64,000 nucleotides of DNA from JBFWRK01 sp050248955 (GTDB taxonomy: Bacteria > Actinomycetota > Acidimicrobiia > Acidimicrobiales > Ilumatobacteraceae): assembly GCA_050248955.1 (NCBI GenBank), contig JBFWRK010000003.1:62001-126000 (forward strand), read 5' to 3'. Of the stretch, positions 48,300 through 57,500 are shown in pieces. The position numbers and the translations under genes are program-made. Each line of letters begins with the position of its first letter. The stretch's first letter is position 1. The notes below the pieces were generated by a model, which was not told where the DNA came from, searched no databases, and saw nothing but the letters and a program-made list of their open reading frames with translations.

Positions 48300-48396
48300 C
48301 GGAGCGTGTCTTCGCGGCACCAGGCGCCACAGAGGCGGCAGATCGTGGATCAGGGGGTCGAGGTGGCGGGCGCCGGAGTCTGGGTGGCGGGCGCCG
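48300..48396. repeat. Direct repeat, left arm (duplicated ftsB tail)
   Basis: Matches 48694-48806, which covers the ftsB stop and last codons. Read on the minus strand it would encode APATQTPAPATSTP and a stop, closely resembling the real FtsB end ATEPATSTP. Confidence 0.7.
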
Positions 48397-48453
48397 CGGC
48401 GGCTGCGGGGCGGGCGCCGCGGCGGCTGCGGGGCGGGCGCCCGGCGAGCGCCC

Positions 48454-48686
48454 GGCCAGTCCCGCTCTCCCCGGATTCTCTGCTCGCCGACGACTCCCGA
48501 CCGGTTCTCCGCTCGCGCCCGGACATTCAACGACCTCGCCCGATCAGAGACGGGGGCTGGTGACGCCGATGAGCAGAGAAACGGCGTGGCTGGGGTCTCG
48601 TGGTCCGATGACGACGTCGCACCAGCACACTCCGGCGCTCCAGCGTCACCAGCCGTCACGCGCAACCAACGAACTCACTTCACCCC
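48454..48686. repeat. Palindromic intergenic repeat, copy B (long form)
   Basis: Outer arms TTCTCTGCTC (48476-48485) and GAGCAGAGAA (48571-48580), then ~100 bases matching copy A in the same orientation. Flanked by the ftsB-tail direct repeats. Confidence 0.8.
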
Positions 48687-48693
48687 AGGCGCC

Positions 48694-48806
48694 CGGAGCG
48701 CGTCTCCGCCACACCAGGCGCCACAGAGGCGGCGGATCGGTGGATCAGGGAGTCGAGGTGGCGGGCTCGGTGGCGGCCGCCGGAGCCTGGGTGGCCGGCG
48801 CCGCAG
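48694..48806. repeat. Direct repeat, right arm (real ftsB 3' end)
   Basis: Counterpart of 48300-48396; the two arms share GGAGCG-GTCT-CG, ACCAGGCGCCACAGAGGCGG and GTCGAGGTGGCGGG in the same order, with an extra ~15 bases in this copy. Confidence 0.7.
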
Positions 48807-49329
48807 TCTCGGTGGCAGCACTGGCGGCGGCCGTGGCGGCCGCCACGGCGTCTGCTTCGGCGCGGACGGCGAAGATGTCGCTGACCATCGTGTACGGCCA
48901 GCGACCGGGGAGCTGCTCACCGGTCGATGGGGCGGGGAGGACGGTCAGCTGCTGCTCGCCCGCTTCGAGGTAGCCGAGGTCGTTGCGAGCGGTCTCCTCG
49001 ATGCCCTGCGGTGTCTGCAGTCGTTCGTTCGCCTGGGCGATCCGCTCGTTGGCGGCGTCGAGCGCGGCGAGCTCGTGCTGGCGTTCGGCGAGCTCGCTGC
49101 GCTGGTTCAGCCACGCCCGGAAGGGCAGGACGAGCACCGCTGCCGCGAGCGCAGCCACGATGACTGCCGCGCCGAGCGTGAGGAGGTTCCGGTTCCGCTT
49201 CCGCTGGATGAGCCTGGTGTCGTCGCCCACCTCGCGACGCGGCCCCGCCGGAACGGCGGAGCGGACGCGGTCCATCATCCCGCTGCGTCTCGGGCGGGGG
49301 ATCGAGCTCGTCCGGTGGCCGGTGCTCAC
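48745..49329 (-). CDS. ftsB: FtsB/DivIC-family septum formation protein
   Basis: A ~194-residue bitopic membrane protein of the divisome. It has a basic N terminus (RLIQRKRNRN), one TM helix (LLTLGAAVIVAALAAAVLVL), a coiled coil (RSELAERQHELAALDAANERIAQANERLQ) and the DivIC-like segment GIEETARNDLGYLEAGEQQLTVLP. The C-terminal ~45 residues are an Ala/Thr/Pro-rich tail absent from E. coli FtsB. The start is uncertain: GTG at 49329, 7 bases after the eno stop, or an ATG pair at 49278. It lies directly downstream of eno, the standard actinobacterial order. Its tail sequence is duplicated beyond the stop. Confidence 0.85.
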   Translation of the reverse strand: MSTGHRTSSIPRPRRSGMMDRVRSAVPAGPRREVGDDTRLIQRKRNRNLLTLGAAVIVAALAAAVLVLPFRAWLNQRSELAERQHELAALDAANERIAQANERLQTPQGIEETARNDLGYLEAGEQQLTVLPAPSTGEQLPGRWPYTMVSDIFAVRAEADAVAAATAAASAATETAAPATQAPAAATEPATSTP

Positions 49330-49336
49330 GAGTGCG

Positions 49337-50620
49337 TCACCGCGCGCCGCGCGCGAGCGCGGCACGTCCCCGATAGACCGCAGCCTCCCCGAGGTCGGCT
49401 TCGATCCGCAACAACTGGTTGTACTTCGCCACCCGGTCGGAGCGTGCCGGCGCCCCGGTCTTGATCTGACCGCAGTTCGTGGCGACCGCGAGGTCGGCGA
49501 TCGTGGTGTCCTCGGTCTCGCCGGAGCGGTGGCTCATCACCGACGTGTAGCCGTTGCGCGTCGCCAGCTCGACGGTTTCGAGCGTCTCCGTGAGGGTGCC
49601 GATCTGGTTGACCTTCACGAGCACGCTGTTGGTGACGCCGCGCTCGATGCCCATCGCCAATCGGGCGGTGTTCGTCACGAACAGGTCGTCGCCGACGAGT
49701 TGCACGCGCCCGCCGAGAGCGTCGGTCAGCGCCTTCCAGCCGTCCCAGTCGTCCTCCGCCATGCCGTCCTCGATCGAGACGATCGGGTACGTGTCGACCA
49801 GGCGCGTCCAGTAGGCGACGAAGTCATCGCTGGAGAGCACCTTGCCCTCGCCCTCGAGGTGGTAGCGGCCGTCGCGGAACAGCTCGCTCGTGGCGGGATC
49901 GAGCGCGATCGCGATCTCCTCCCCGGGCACGTAGCCGGCCTTCTCGATCGCTTCGACGAGCACACGGATCGCGTCCTCGTTGCTCGCGAGGTTCGGCGCG
50001 AACCCACCCTCGTCGCCGACGGCCGTCGAGAGTCCGCGGTCGTGCAACACCTTCTTGAGGCTGTGGTAGGTCTCGGCGCCCCACCGGAGCGCCTCGCGGA
50101 AGCTCGGCGCGCCGACGGGCATGACCATGAACTCCTGCAGGTCGATGGTGTTGTCCGCATGGACGCCTCCGTTGACGACGTTCATCATCGGCACCGGGAG
50201 GACGTGCGCGTTCGGCCCGCCGACGTAGCGGTACAGCGGCAGCTCCAGTTCGGCTGCAGCCGCCTTCGCCACGGCCATGCTCACGCCGAGGATCGCGTTC
50301 GCGCCCAGCCGACCTTTGTTGTCGGTCCCGTCGAGATCGACGAGGACCTGGTCGATGATCCGCTGGTCGAGCGCATCGAGCCCCTCGATCGTGTCGGCGA
50401 TCTCGCCGTTCACGTGGCCGACGGCCTGCAACACGCCCTTGCCCAAGTATCGCTCGTCACCGTCTCGGAGCTCGACGGCCTCGTGCTCGCCCGTCGAGGC
50501 CCCGGAGGGCACGATCGCCCGTCCGCGGGCGCCCGAGTCGAGGACGATCTCCACCTCGACGGTCGGGTTGCCCCGAGAATCCAGCACTTCTCGTCCGATG
50601 ATGCTCTCGATCTCGCTCAC
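49337..50620 (-). CDS. eno: Enolase
   Basis: Interconverts 2-phosphoglycerate and phosphoenolpyruvate in glycolysis. The 427-residue length is standard. Motifs include the N-terminal REVLDSRGNPTVEVEI, the SGASTGEHEAVELRDGD loop, magnesium ligands in ALDPATSE, VSIEDGM and VGDDLFVTN, catalytic Lys in VLVKVNQIGT and the signature VMSHRSGETEDTTIADLAV. The GTG at 50620 starts at the family position and has TACGGT 9 bases upstream. ftsB follows. Confidence 0.97.
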   Translation of the reverse strand: MSEIESIIGREVLDSRGNPTVEVEIVLDSGARGRAIVPSGASTGEHEAVELRDGDERYLGKGVLQAVGHVNGEIADTIEGLDALDQRIIDQVLVDLDGTDNKGRLGANAILGVSMAVAKAAAAELELPLYRYVGGPNAHVLPVPMMNVVNGGVHADNTIDLQEFMVMPVGAPSFREALRWGAETYHSLKKVLHDRGLSTAVGDEGGFAPNLASNEDAIRVLVEAIEKAGYVPGEEIAIALDPATSELFRDGRYHLEGEGKVLSSDDFVAYWTRLVDTYPIVSIEDGMAEDDWDGWKALTDALGGRVQLVGDDLFVTNTARLAMGIERGVTNSVLVKVNQIGTLTETLETVELATRNGYTSVMSHRSGETEDTTIADLAVATNCGQIKTGAPARSDRVAKYNQLLRIEADLGEAAVYRGRAALARGAR

Positions 50621-50629
50621 AGTGGAGCA

Positions 50630-50635
50630 ACCGTA
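50630..50635 (-). promoter_or_regulatory. -10 hexamer TACGGT before eno
   Basis: TACGGT on the minus strand, 9 bases before the GTG at 50620. Confidence 0.45.
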
Positions 50636-50701
50636 CCGAATCCCTGCCGGCGCGGCCCGACATGCCTGGGCCGGACAGCCCGTTCGTTGCCTCGGGCGGG
50701 T

Positions 50702-52009
50702 GTGCACGCGTCATGGGACGGGCCCGACGCGGTCGAGATCAGCGTGGACGCGGACGGCTCACCGACCGGACGGTTCGATCCGGAGCGACTGCTCGGTGCC
50801 CTCCCCGACATGATCGTCGTGACAGACCGGGGCGGAACCGCGCACGAGGTCCATGGTGATGCCCTTGGCGTCATCGGACTCGATCCCGCCGATGCGACGG
50901 GCCGGTCGGTGTTCGATTTCGTCCATCCCGACGACCGCGATCAGACGGTCGACGCCCTGGCCGAGGCGGCGCGGCGACCCGGCATCCATCTGCCGATCCT
51001 GTTCCGCATCCGCGGCGCGGCCGGCACGTGGATCGACATCGAGTGCACATCGGCGACCGTCGACGATCGCGTGATCCTGAGCGTGCGACAACTCGAGCGA
51101 CGCGAGGAGCTGGAGCTGCGGCGCCGAGACATCGAGCGACGAGCGCTGCGCATCGCCGGACGGCTGGCTGGAGCGCACGGCGCGGAGATCGAGTCGGAGC
51201 TCGCGACCGCGGTCGCCGACGTCGCGACGTTCCTCCGAGCGCAGGCCGCGCAGCTCGTGCTCCCGGGCAACCTGCCGATCCTGTGGGGCGCGCCGCAACG
51301 CTGGCCCGCCGCCACCGAGCTCGCGTCGGCTCCGTTCCGCGATCACGCCAGGATCGACCAGCGGACGGTGTTCGAGGTCGGTGTGCCCGCCGATCCGCTC
51401 GTGCGCTGGTGGTTCGCATGGGACGCCGCTGACCCCGGCGTCGCCGGGTGGGACGACGCGAACATGGAGCACCTGCGGCTCGTCGGCGACGTCGCCGCCT
51501 CCGTTGCCACACGAGCCCGGCTCGAGACCGATCTCGCCCGCCGGGCGAGCCTCGACGCGCTCACCGGCCTGGTGAACCGGTCGGAGCTCGAGCAGGTCCT
51601 CGGCGAACACCTGGCCAGGGCGGACCGCGACGTCGCGGTGCTGTTCCTCGACCTCGACCGGTTCAAGACCGTCAACGATTCGCGCGGTCACGCCTTCGGC
51701 GACCGCGTGCTCGCGCACCTCGCGAGCCGGCTGGCCACAGCGGTCCGCCGGGGCGACCTCGTCGGGCGGATCGGCGGCGACGAGTTCGTCGTGCTCGCCA
51801 GCGGCGCGAGCCAGCGCGATGCCGAGGAGCTGGCCGAACGCCTCGAACACGAAGTGGTCTCGGTCACGAGCTTCGAGGGCGTTCCGATCGACATCGGCGT
51901 CTCGATCGGCACCGCGATCGGGTCACCCGGCGACGACGCGCAACGGGTGATCGCCGCCGCAGACGCCTTGATGTACGAGGCGAAGGCCGCCCGCCGCGGG
52001 CGCCGCTGA
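50702..52009 (+). CDS. PAS-domain diguanylate cyclase
   Basis: A ~435-residue soluble protein. The PAS domain is at ~20-130 (ALPDMIVVTDRGGTAHEV, VFDFVHPDDRDQTVDAL), then a helical/GAF-like middle region with RWWFAWD, then a GGDEF domain (~270-435) with DALTGLVNRSELEQVL and GRIGGDEFVVLA. There is no EAL domain, so it should synthesise c-di-GMP. The GTG at 50702 is the best-placed start but is not strongly marked. It sits divergently from eno and converges on mazG. Confidence 0.85.
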   Translation: MHASWDGPDAVEISVDADGSPTGRFDPERLLGALPDMIVVTDRGGTAHEVHGDALGVIGLDPADATGRSVFDFVHPDDRDQTVDALAEAARRPGIHLPILFRIRGAAGTWIDIECTSATVDDRVILSVRQLERREELELRRRDIERRALRIAGRLAGAHGAEIESELATAVADVATFLRAQAAQLVLPGNLPILWGAPQRWPAATELASAPFRDHARIDQRTVFEVGVPADPLVRWWFAWDAADPGVAGWDDANMEHLRLVGDVAASVATRARLETDLARRASLDALTGLVNRSELEQVLGEHLARADRDVAVLFLDLDRFKTVNDSRGHAFGDRVLAHLASRLATAVRRGDLVGRIGGDEFVVLASGASQRDAEELAERLEHEVVSVTSFEGVPIDIGVSIGTAIGSPGDDAQRVIAAADALMYEAKAARRGRR

Positions 52010-52030
52010 GCGGCCGCAGGAACGCGGGCG

Positions 52031-53530
52031 TCAGCCGGAGGTCCGCTTGACCTCGTCCCACAGCTGATCGAGCACGGCGAGGCCACAGGTCTCGGTCTCG
52101 ATCCCGCGCTCGACAGCGAGTCGTTCCATGCCGGCGACGCGGACGCGGAACTTGCGCGCGGCTTGACGGAGGGCGACTTCGGGGTCGACCCTCCGGTGGC
52201 GGGCGACGTTGACGACCGCGAACAGGAGATCGCCGAGCTCGTCGTGGACGGCCGCGGGATCGTCGAACGCCTCCGTCACCTCGCGCAGCTCCTCGGCGAC
52301 TTTCTCGAGCGTCCCCCGCGGGTCGTCCCAGTCGAAGCCTCGCTTCGCTGCGGCGGCGCCGAGCTCCCGTGCGTAGAGGAGCGATGGCAACGAGCCGGCG
52401 ATGCCGTCGAACGTCGACGCCGCCGGACGCGAGGTCGCAGACGACTCGGATCTGTCTGCGGAGGCGATGTCCTTCTCGGCGGCCTTGATCGTCACCCAGT
52501 TCCGCGCCACGTCCGATGCGCCGTCGACCTCGACGTCGCCGAAGACGTGCGGGTGGCGGCGGATCATCTTCTCGGAGATGGCCCGTGCGACGTCGCCCAG
52601 GCTGAATCGGCCTTCCTCTTCGCCGATCGCCGCGTGCAGCACGACCTGGAGCAGCACGTCGCCGAGCTCCCCGACGAGCTCGTCGTCGCCGTCACCGTCG
52701 CCGCCGCCACTGTCGCTGCCGCCGAGGGCGCCGATCGCCTCGACGAGCTCGTACGTCTCCTCGATCGCGTAGCGGGCGAGCGAGGCGTGCGTCTGCTCGC
52801 GGTCCCACGGGCACTCGGCGCGCAGCCGGCGGATGAGCTCGTGGAACCTGACGAGCTCGCTGCCGACCGGGGCGCCGAGGGACGGGATGTACAACGACGT
52901 CAGGTGGTCAGCCTCGACCGTGCGGTCGAGCTCGGCCCAGGTCGTGTGCACGACCGCCTCGTCCGGGCAACCGAGTCGTTGGAGGAGCACGACGGGCTCG
53001 TCGCCGGTCGCGTCCTCGACGGCGAGCTTGATCTCCGACAGGACCCAGTTCGCGTGGCAGTGCGCGACGAGCAGCGGGCCGCGCTCACCGGCGGCCGCCG
53101 TCGCGAACTCGTGGCCGTCGACGAGCCGCAGCCCATTCTCGACGGGATCGATGCCCAGCCGGTCGTAGGCGAGGTCGAGGAACGACAGCGCCGGCAGCAC
53201 GACGCAGCGGACCCGGCGATCGTCGCGGAGGTGGCGCACGGTCCGTTCGAGCACGAGTGGCGAACCGGGCACCGCGTACAGGATCTCCCCGTGCTCGACG
53301 GCCGCCGCGACGAGCGCGTCGGTGATCCGGCGATAGACGTCGTCGAACGTGTCGGCGTCCTCGTAGACGTGGTCGAACGTCGTTGCACCTGCAACGACCG
53401 ACGCCGAGGGATGCCGACACGTCCGCAGGTACCGATGCGGGATGCGGGCGATCGCCTCCGTGACCGCCGCCGTCACGTGCTCCGGGCCGGCCGGGCCGAG
53501 ACCGGCGACGACGACCGTCGGCAGCGTCAC
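52031..53530 (-). CDS. mazG: MazG nucleotide pyrophosphohydrolase with N-terminal methylase-like domain (YabN type)
   Basis: A 499-residue fusion. Residues ~1-215 resemble the tetrapyrrole methylase fold (TVVVAGLGPAGPEHVT, LYAVPGSPLVLERTVRHL) as in Bacillus YabN. Two MazG units follow: CPWDREQTHASLARYAIEETYEL with ELGDVLLQVVLHA, and a C-terminal EELREVTEAFDD with ELGDLLFAVVNVARH. The EExxE and ExxD metal ligands are intact in both. MazG hydrolyses (d)NTPs to monophosphates, removing aberrant nucleotides. The GTG start overlaps the parvulin-like gene stop (GTGA). Confidence 0.92.
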   Translation of the reverse strand: MTLPTVVVAGLGPAGPEHVTAAVTEAIARIPHRYLRTCRHPSASVVAGATTFDHVYEDADTFDDVYRRITDALVAAAVEHGEILYAVPGSPLVLERTVRHLRDDRRVRCVVLPALSFLDLAYDRLGIDPVENGLRLVDGHEFATAAAGERGPLLVAHCHANWVLSEIKLAVEDATGDEPVVLLQRLGCPDEAVVHTTWAELDRTVEADHLTSLYIPSLGAPVGSELVRFHELIRRLRAECPWDREQTHASLARYAIEETYELVEAIGALGGSDSGGGDGDGDDELVGELGDVLLQVVLHAAIGEEEGRFSLGDVARAISEKMIRRHPHVFGDVEVDGASDVARNWVTIKAAEKDIASADRSESSATSRPAASTFDGIAGSLPSLLYARELGAAAAKRGFDWDDPRGTLEKVAEELREVTEAFDDPAAVHDELGDLLFAVVNVARHRRVDPEVALRQAARKFRVRVAGMERLAVERGIETETCGLAVLDQLWDEVKRTSG

Positions 53531-54486
53531 AGCCCCGCGACGTCGCTCAGCGAGACCACCCTGCCGGAGTCGGCCGACCAGGCACCGATGGACGGGCTGA
53601 CCGACACGTCGGCGTCGGCGATCAGCTCGCTGAGCCGGGTCTGCGCGGCGGCGTTCTGCACGCTCGGGACCAACGCGTCCTTCACCTCGTCGAACGGACG
53701 GACCAGGATCACGTGGAACCCGAATGACGATTCGACGGGCTGCGTCGGTTCGCCGGCCTCCGCGCCGATCACGCCTGCCACGAACTCCGGCACGAACCCT
53801 GCGGCGAACTGGTCGAGCGGGATGCAGGGCGTCCCGTCGTCGTTGAGGAGCGCTCCTCCGCCCGATGCCGCCGAGGGATCGGTCGAGATTTCGGCGGCGA
53901 CGGTCGCGAAGTCCTCGCCTGCCTGGAGCCGGCCGAGCGCGTCGATCGCTTCCGCCTCGCTGTCGACGAGGATGTGGCTCACGCAGGCGAACCCGACCGC
54001 CTCGACACCTTCGGCGTACTGGCCGGCGATCTCCTGCTCGGCCGGGCCGGCGATGCGACGGAACGCGGCCTGCGCGGCGACGTACTCGGTGAAGAACGTC
54101 TGGAACCGCTCGGGTGAGCTGTCCCATCCGGCTTGCTGCTGCGCGAGCTGGCTCTGCGCGCTCGCCCGATCGTCGTCGGTGACCGTGGCGCCTGACCGCT
54201 CGATCTCGCCGTCGAGCAGCTCGCGCTGGATCGCCGCCGTGAGCAGGTTGCGGGCGAGGCTGCCGTCGCCGGTCACGACGGACGTCGGCGTCGACGTAGC
54301 CGGATCGTCCGATGCCGCCGGGCCGAGGCCTGCCTGCACAGCCGCCAGGTCGGACTCGAACGTGTCCATCGAGATCTCCACGCCGTTGACCGAGGCCGCC
54401 GGCTTGTCGATCGACGAGCAGCTGCTGAGCACGAGCCCGGCGAGCACGCCGAGGCCGAGGAACACGGGGGCAGGGCGACGAGTCAC
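53527..54486 (-). CDS. SurA/parvulin-like peptidyl-prolyl isomerase lipoprotein
   Basis: A 319-residue exported protein. Signal peptide and lipobox end LVLSSC (Cys23). A SurA_N-like helical chaperone domain follows (AASVNGVEISMDTFESDLAAV, QRELLDGEIERSGATVTDDD), then a PpiC/parvulin domain (CVSHILVDSEAEAIDALGRL, FGFHVILVRPF). It should fold exported proteins at the outer face of the membrane. The GTG start has TAGCCT 8 bases upstream and lies 29 bases after the mfd stop; mazG is coupled downstream. Confidence 0.87.
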   Translation of the reverse strand: MTRRPAPVFLGLGVLAGLVLSSCSSIDKPAASVNGVEISMDTFESDLAAVQAGLGPAASDDPATSTPTSVVTGDGSLARNLLTAAIQRELLDGEIERSGATVTDDDRASAQSQLAQQQAGWDSSPERFQTFFTEYVAAQAAFRRIAGPAEQEIAGQYAEGVEAVGFACVSHILVDSEAEAIDALGRLQAGEDFATVAAEISTDPSAASGGGALLNDDGTPCIPLDQFAAGFVPEFVAGVIGAEAGEPTQPVESSFGFHVILVRPFDEVKDALVPSVQNAAAQTRLSELIADADVSVSPSIGAWSADSGRVVSLSDVAGL

Positions 54487-54494
54487 GGCGGTCG

Positions 54495-54500
54495 AGGCTA
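54495..54500 (-). promoter_or_regulatory. -10 hexamer TAGCCT before the parvulin-like gene
   Basis: TAGCCT on the minus strand, 8 bases before the GTG at 54486, within the 29-base gap after mfd. Confidence 0.4.
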
Positions 54501-54515
54501 CCGACAACGGGTGGG

Positions 54516-57500
54516 TCAGGCGACGGGGGCGGGGACGGGGGTCGGTTCGGGGACGAGCTGCTGCAGGAACGCCACCAGCTGCCCGGCGGCGTCGGCGCCC
54601 TTCTTCAGCGGCAGCACGACCTGCTGCTGCTCCTCCTTGTAGATCGCGTCCCGCGCCAGCCGTTGGAGGCGCATCGCCTCGCTCATCTTCAGCTCGAGCG
54701 GTGCGAGTCGCGCCTGGGTGCCGTTGATCGAGACGTCCCGCAGCCCGGTGCGATGACACTCGGCGCGCAGCCGGCCGACCATCAGCAACGACTCGGCGGG
54801 CGCAGGCACGGGCCCGTAGCGGTCCTCCCACTCGGCCTTGATGTCGTCCACCTCGGCATGGGTCGTGACCGCGGCGAGCCGGCGGTACGCCTCGAGCCGG
54901 AGCTCCTCTTTGGTCACGTAGTCCTTCGGCAGGTAGGCGTCCGTCGGCACGTCGAGCTTCACCTCGGCGGGAAGGCGGACCTCTTCGCCCTTCATCTCGG
55001 CAACCGCCTCCGTGACCATCTGGCAGTACAGGTCGTAGCCGACCGCGGCGATGTGACCGCTCTGGCCCTCGCCGAGGAGGTTGCCGGCGCCGCGGATCTC
55101 GAGGTCGCGCATCGCGATCTTGAAGCCGCTGCCGAGATCGGTCGCCTCGCCGATCGTCTTCAGCCGCTCGTACGCCTCTTCCGTCAGCGTCCGGTCCGGC
55201 GGGTAGAACAAGTACGCGTACGCCCGGTGCCCGCTCCGGCCCACCCGGCCGCGCAGCTGGTGCATCTGCCCGAGCCCGAGCAGATCGGATCGCTCGACCA
55301 CGAGCGTGTTCACCGTCGGCATGTCGATGCCGCTCTCGATGATCGTGGTGCACACGAGCACATCGAAGCGGCCTTCCCAGAAGTCGACCACGATCTGCTC
55401 GAGCGAGCCTTCGTCCATCTGCCCGTGGGCGACAGCGATTCGCGCTTCGGGTACGAGCTCGCGCAGTCGGGCCGCCGTCTCCTCGATCGACTGGACGCGG
55501 TTGTGCACCCAGAAGACCTGGCCTTCCCGGAGCAGCTCCCGGCGGATCGCCTCGATCGCGACGCGCTCGTCGAACTCGCCGACGTACGTGAGGATCGGTT
55601 GCCGATCGGCGGGCGGTGTCTGCAGGAGCGACAGATCGCGGATGCCGACGAGGCTCATCTCGAGCGTGCGCGGGATCGGCGTCGCGGACATCGTGAGGAC
55701 GTCGACGTTCATCTGCAGCTTCTTGATCGACTCCTTGTGGCTCACGCCGAAGCGCTGCTCCTCGTCCACGACGAGCAGTCCGAGGTCCTTGAACTTCAGG
55801 TTGTCCGAGAGCAGGCGGTGGGTGCCGATGACGCAGTCGACCTCACCCGTGGCGACGCCGTCGATCACCTTCCGGGCCTGCGCATTGGTGAGGAAGCGGG
55901 AGAGCACCTCGACCCTGATCGGGTACCCGGAGAAGCGGTCGGCGAAGGTGTTGCCATGCTGCTGCGCGAGCAGCGTCGTGGGCACGAGCACGGCCACCTG
56001 CTTGCCGTCCTGGATCGCCTTGAACGCAGCACGAATCGCGACTTCGGTCTTGCCGAACCCGACGTCGCCGCAGACGAGGCGGTCCATCGGGTGGGCGTCC
56101 TCCATGTCCGCTTTGACGTCGAGGATCGCCTTGCGCTGATCGGGGGTCTCGACGTACGGGAACGACTCTTCCATCTCGTGCTGCCACGGCGTGTCGCTCG
56201 GGAACGCGTGGCCGGGTGCGTGGAGCCGCTTCTGGTAGAGGACGACGAGCTCCTGAGCGATCTCCCGTACCGCCGAGCGGACCCGTGCCTTGGCCTTCGC
56301 GAAGTCAGCGCCACCGAGGCGGTGCAGCGACGGTGCCTCGCCGCCGACGTACTGGCGCACCGCGTCGATCTGATCGGACGGGACGTAGAGCTTGTCGGCG
56401 CCCTTGTACTCGAGCAGGAGGTAGTCCCGCTCGATCCCGCCGATCGTGCGCTTCACCATGCCGCCGTAGCGCCCGACACCGTGCTGGTAGTGCACGACGT
56501 AGTCGCCCGGCTTGAGGTCCTCGAAGAAGCCGGCGGTGTCGCGCTTGCGCGGGCGCGCCCGGCGATGCGCCCGGCGGCGGCCGGTGAGATCGGACTCGGC
56601 CACGACGGCGACCAACGAGTTCGGCAGCGAGCAACCGCGGTGGAGCGGGGCGACGACGATCGAGCCACCGCGGCCAGTGAGGTCCGGTGCCGCACCGTCG
56701 GCTGACGGCTCGCGGATCGGGAAGTCGAGCCCGTGCTCGAGGAGCGCCGAGGCGAGGCGGGCGGCCGAGCCGGCGCCGTCAGCCGCGATGACGACGCGGT
56801 ACTGCTCGCCGAGGAGGCCGCGGAGGCGCTGCGCGAGCGCGGCACCGTCGCCGACGACCGGGCCCCAGCCCGACGAAGGGATCGCCGGCGAATCAGGGGA
56901 GTCGGGCGTCGGCACGATCGACCATGCAGCGCGCGTCGTCGTGCCGAGCAGCCGTTCCGGCTCGGCGTGCAAGCGCGGGAACGGTTCGTCCGACGAGCGT
57001 TCCCAGGTGGACGCGAGCGCCTTCGCCAGGTCGTCTTCTTCGGCCAGCAGATCGGCGGCACGGTCGCGCATCCGCCGCGGCTCGATGAGCACGACCTGCG
57101 CGGCGTCGGGCAGGAAGTCGGTGAGTAGCTCCTCGGCACCGAGCCACGGCAGCCAGCTCTCCATGCCCTCGAAGAGCAGTCCCTCGGAGAGCCGCTCCCA
57201 CTGCTCGCGACCCCACGGCTCGTCGGCGACGAGCTCGGCGGCACGGGCCCGCACCTGCGGCGTCGGCAGCAGCTCTCGCGCCGGGAAGACGATTGCCTCG
57301 GCGAGCGGATCGGTCGATCGTTGGTCGCTGACGCTGAACTCGGTCAGCCGGTCGACCTCGTCGCCCCACAGGTCGATGCGGACGGGACCGTCCGCGGTCG
57401 ACGGGAAGATGTCCACGATCGCGCCCCGGCGGGCGAACTCGCCGCGGTGCTCGACCAGCTCCTCGCGCCGGTAGCCGATGGCGACGAGGCGCTCGCTCAG

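Larger units (their letters stand above)
48179..48744. other. 566-bp gene-free region at the insertion boundary
   Basis: Between the second CoxL-like gene and ftsB. It contains copy B of the palindromic repeat, a direct duplication including the end of ftsB on each side of it, and CGCCACARAGGCG mini-hairpins at 48284, 48325 and 48719. Confidence 0.75.
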
